Positions 6,013-7,863 of a stretch of DNA of 7,863 nt are shown here, one piece after another. Position numbers and translations under genes: made by a program. Source of the stretch: Desulfobacterales bacterium (GTDB taxonomy: Bacteria > Desulfobacterota > Desulfobacteria > Desulfobacterales > JAUWMJ01); contig JAUWMJ010000125.1 of assembly GCA_030613225.1 (NCBI GenBank), positions 1-7,863 on the forward strand. The letters run 5' to 3'. Below the pieces are notes generated by a model. That model did not search any database. It was not told the origin of the DNA and worked only from the letters and a program-made list of their open reading frames with translations. The first letter of the stretch is position 1. Each line of letters opens with the position of its first letter.

Positions 6013-7664
6013 TGTTGCTTAAAATTATTCCTCTTGGGGGCCTTGGTGAAATAGGCCTTAACATGATGGTTTTTGAATACGGGAAGACGCTTTTTGTAGT
6101 AGATGCAGGCCTGATGTTTCCCGAAGACTATATGCTGGGTATCGACTATGTAATCCCTGATATGGATTATTTAAAACAGAGCAAGCTCAAGGTTTCAGGT
6201 ATTATTTTAACCCATGCCCATGAAGATCACATAGGAGCGCTTTCCTATCTGCTGAAAGAGATTAATGCACCGGTTTTCGGGACTTCCTTTACCCTGGGAC
6301 TTGTACGCCACAAGCTTGAAGAAAAAAATATTCTTTCCTCTGCTGCATTGCATGAAATTTTTCCCGGTGAAAAACTTAAGCTCGGAGCCTTTGAGATTGA
6401 ATTCATCCGCGTAGGTCACAGCGTTGTGGACGGGGTCGGCCTTGCAATCAATACACCCATTGGGCTCATTGTTCATACAGGTGATTTTAAAATCAGCCAC
6501 AGCTCTATTAACGGCATGTTGACTGATGTTAACCGGTTTGCCCGGTGTGGAGAGGAAGGGGTGCTGGCGCTGCTTTCCGATTCTACAAACGTGGAAAAGG
6601 AAGGATATACTATTTCCGACAAAGAGATCAGTGATACTCTGGCAAGGATCATGGAAGGGAAAAAGGGGCGTATTATTATTGCGCTTTTTGCCTCCAATAT
6701 TACACGAATACAACATATTGTAAATATTGCCCGTGAAAGAGAAAAAAAGATTGTTATCAGCGGCAGAAGCATAGAGGTAAGCGTTAATATTGCAAGGGAA
6801 CTTGGATATCTTAGTCTCCCTGAAGAGATGGAAATAGGCATTGACCAGATCGGCGATTTCCCGGACGACGAAATCATAATGGTAACAACCGGAAGCCAGG
6901 GAGAACCCATGTCAGCCCTTGCACGTATGGCCTCTGGCACCCATAAGCAAATAAAAGTCAAGCAAGAAGACACGGTTATACTCTCTTCTAAGTTCATTCC
7001 CGGAAACGAGAAAGCCATAGCAAATATCATAAATAGATTATACAAACGCGGCGCTGACGTTATTTATGAGAAAATATCCAAGATACACGTGTCGGGTCAT
7101 GCATTTCAGGAAGAGCTGAAACTTATGATCAACCTGACAAAACCAAAATATTTTATTCCGATCCATGGCGAATACCGGCACCTGATACTGCATGCACGAT
7201 TGGCGGAGCAGGTCGGTATTTTGCATGAAAATGTTATTCTTGCTGAAAACGGTCAAACCATTACGTTTGATGAAAGTGGCGGAAGAATTGAAGAAAGTGT
7301 CACAACCGGTCGTGTGCTCGTAGATGGTAAGGGTATTGGAGATGTCGGCAGGAGTGTGCTTAAGGAAAGACGCCTTTTGTCCGAACACGGCCTGGTAGTA
7401 GTGAACATGGCTTTTGACGAAGAAACCGGAACCGTGGTTTATGGACCTGAAATTGTTTCCAGGGGCTTTGTCTTTGAAACGGAAACAGGACACCTTGTGG
7501 AAGATGCACAATGTGTTATCCTGGAAATTGTCGAAGAGATAGGCCCGGATGTTCCGGACAGGGTTGACAAAATCCGATCAAAAATGCAGTCAGACTTAAA
7601 GAAGTATTTTTTCTTTACCATAGGACGTCGCCCGGTTATACTCCCGTTTATTATTGAAGTGTAA
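6012..7664 (+). CDS. rnj: Ribonuclease J (metallo-beta-lactamase/beta-CASP)
   Basis: A cytosolic 5'-3' exoribonuclease and endoribonuclease for mRNA decay and rRNA maturation, working with two zinc ions. The 550-aa length is normal. The metallo-beta-lactamase core shows HAHEDH (H68, H70, D72, H73), H136 in GHS and D158 in HTGDF. The inserted beta-CASP domain carries SDSTN 189-193, FASNITRIQ 226-234 and TGSQGEPMSALARM 293-306. The core resumes with SGHA (H363) and PIHGEYRH (H385). The C-terminal domain ends in GRRPVILPFIIEV, as is usual for RNase J, which separates it from other beta-CASP enzymes. The start is GTG 6012 (TTG 6015 is the alternative), overlapping the plsC stop by one base, with AAAGGAA five bases or so upstream. 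No clear terminator follows; a 7-bp TTTAAAG/CTTTAAA repeat at 7692-7717 lacks a T-run. Confidence 0.97.
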   Translation: MLLKIIPLGGLGEIGLNMMVFEYGKTLFVVDAGLMFPEDYMLGIDYVIPDMDYLKQSKLKVSGIILTHAHEDHIGALSYLLKEINAPVFGTSFTLGLVRHKLEEKNILSSAALHEIFPGEKLKLGAFEIEFIRVGHSVVDGVGLAINTPIGLIVHTGDFKISHSSINGMLTDVNRFARCGEEGVLALLSDSTNVEKEGYTISDKEISDTLARIMEGKKGRIIIALFASNITRIQHIVNIAREREKKIVISGRSIEVSVNIARELGYLSLPEEMEIGIDQIGDFPDDEIIMVTTGSQGEPMSALARMASGTHKQIKVKQEDTVILSSKFIPGNEKAIANIINRLYKRGADVIYEKISKIHVSGHAFQEELKLMINLTKPKYFIPIHGEYRHLILHARLAEQVGILHENVILAENGQTITFDESGGRIEESVTTGRVLVDGKGIGDVGRSVLKERRLLSEHGLVVVNMAFDEETGTVVYGPEIVSRGFVFETETGHLVEDAQCVILEIVEEIGPDVPDRVDKIRSKMQSDLKKYFFFTIGRRPVILPFIIEV

Positions 7665-7754
7665 GCCGATTTCAAAGGTCTCGTTTCTATGTTTAAAGAT
7701 GATGCTACACCTTTAAATGATACGGGATTGCATGATATTTGGACATTTAAGATA

Positions 7755-7823
7755 CTGGTTGCTCGTTACTTGATACTCGTTACTTAATGCTCGATTATCC
7801 AGTATCCAGTAACGAGTAACCAG
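7755..7823. repeat. Imperfect inverted repeat (CTGGTTACTCGTTAC family) between rnj and the next gene
   Basis: The arm 7755-7777 pairs with 7801-7823 at all but two of 23 positions, around a 23-base loop. Each arm contains nested short repeats: CTCGTTACTT occurs twice at 7762-7785, and CCAGTAT/CCAGTAAC/CCAGAAA recur on the right up to 7830. The repeat lies about 22 bases upstream of the next start codon. It could fold in a readthrough transcript or act as a weak terminator, but no T-run follows. No transposase or target duplication is visible. Confidence 0.8.
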
Positions 7824-7845
7824 AAACCAGAAACTCGGAACGACT

Positions 7846-7863
7846 ATGCGTAAAGAAATTATC
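7846..7863 (+). CDS. Start of a gene running off the window
   Basis: ATG 7846 opens a frame reading MRKEII to the window end, with only a weak purine-rich site (CGGAA, 7836-7840) upstream. Six codons give no functional evidence. In many delta-proteobacteria an ftsK/spoIIIE DNA translocase gene neighbours RNase J, so ftsK is a reasonable guess from gene order only. Confidence 0.4.

Noticed and set aside
7689..7787. A 32-codon + strand ORF from ATG 7689 (MFKDDATPLND...)
   Set aside because: Its second half is translated from the inverted repeat, no Shine-Dalgarno precedes it, and composition gives no support.

Overview
The window looks like a chromosomal segment of a Desulfobacterota (delta-proteobacterial, Desulfobacterales-like) anaerobe. 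This is inferred from three things: moderately AT-rich DNA, the gene set (small 2[4Fe-4S] ferredoxin, RNase J instead of an RNase E system, conserved genes of unknown function that resemble sulfate-reducer proteins) and intergenic inverted repeats built from short degenerate direct repeats. All genes are on the + strand. There is no RNA gene, transposase or CRISPR array.

Layout: 1-194 is dominated by a large imperfect inverted repeat made of CTAAAGTG-like units at about one helical turn. Positions 231-2513 encode the most unusual protein: a PLP-dependent cysteine synthase (CysM-like) fused in frame to a cysteinyl-tRNA-synthetase-like module. The CysRS half has lost KMSKS, carries HVGE in place of HIGH/HIGN, and has isoleucine at the position of the fourth zinc ligand. 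It is followed with an ATGA overlap by a 345-aa protein I do not recognise, so the two genes form one translationally coupled unit. A 292-bp AT-rich gap then carries a likely sigma-70 promoter for a monocistronic, very acidic ferredoxin gene (3840-4028), closed by a 15-bp perfect hairpin.

The second half holds an O6-alkylguanine-DNA alkyltransferase (4135-4668) with all catalytic residues, a 110-aa conserved-looking protein of unknown function (4850-5182), a PlsC-type acyltransferase (5296-6012) and a complete RNase J (6012-7664) whose GTG start shares one base with the plsC stop. A second inverted repeat lies just upstream of plsC and a third just upstream of the gene that begins at 7846 and runs off the window (possibly ftsK by usual synteny, not shown by the six codons visible).

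Functionally, most of the window is housekeeping: RNA turnover, phospholipid synthesis, DNA repair and electron transfer. The candidate undescribed system is the cysteine-synthase/CysRS-like fusion with its coupled unknown partner. Its architecture suggests cysteine made by the first domain is handed to an adenylate-forming or cysteine-binding second domain that may no longer charge tRNA.
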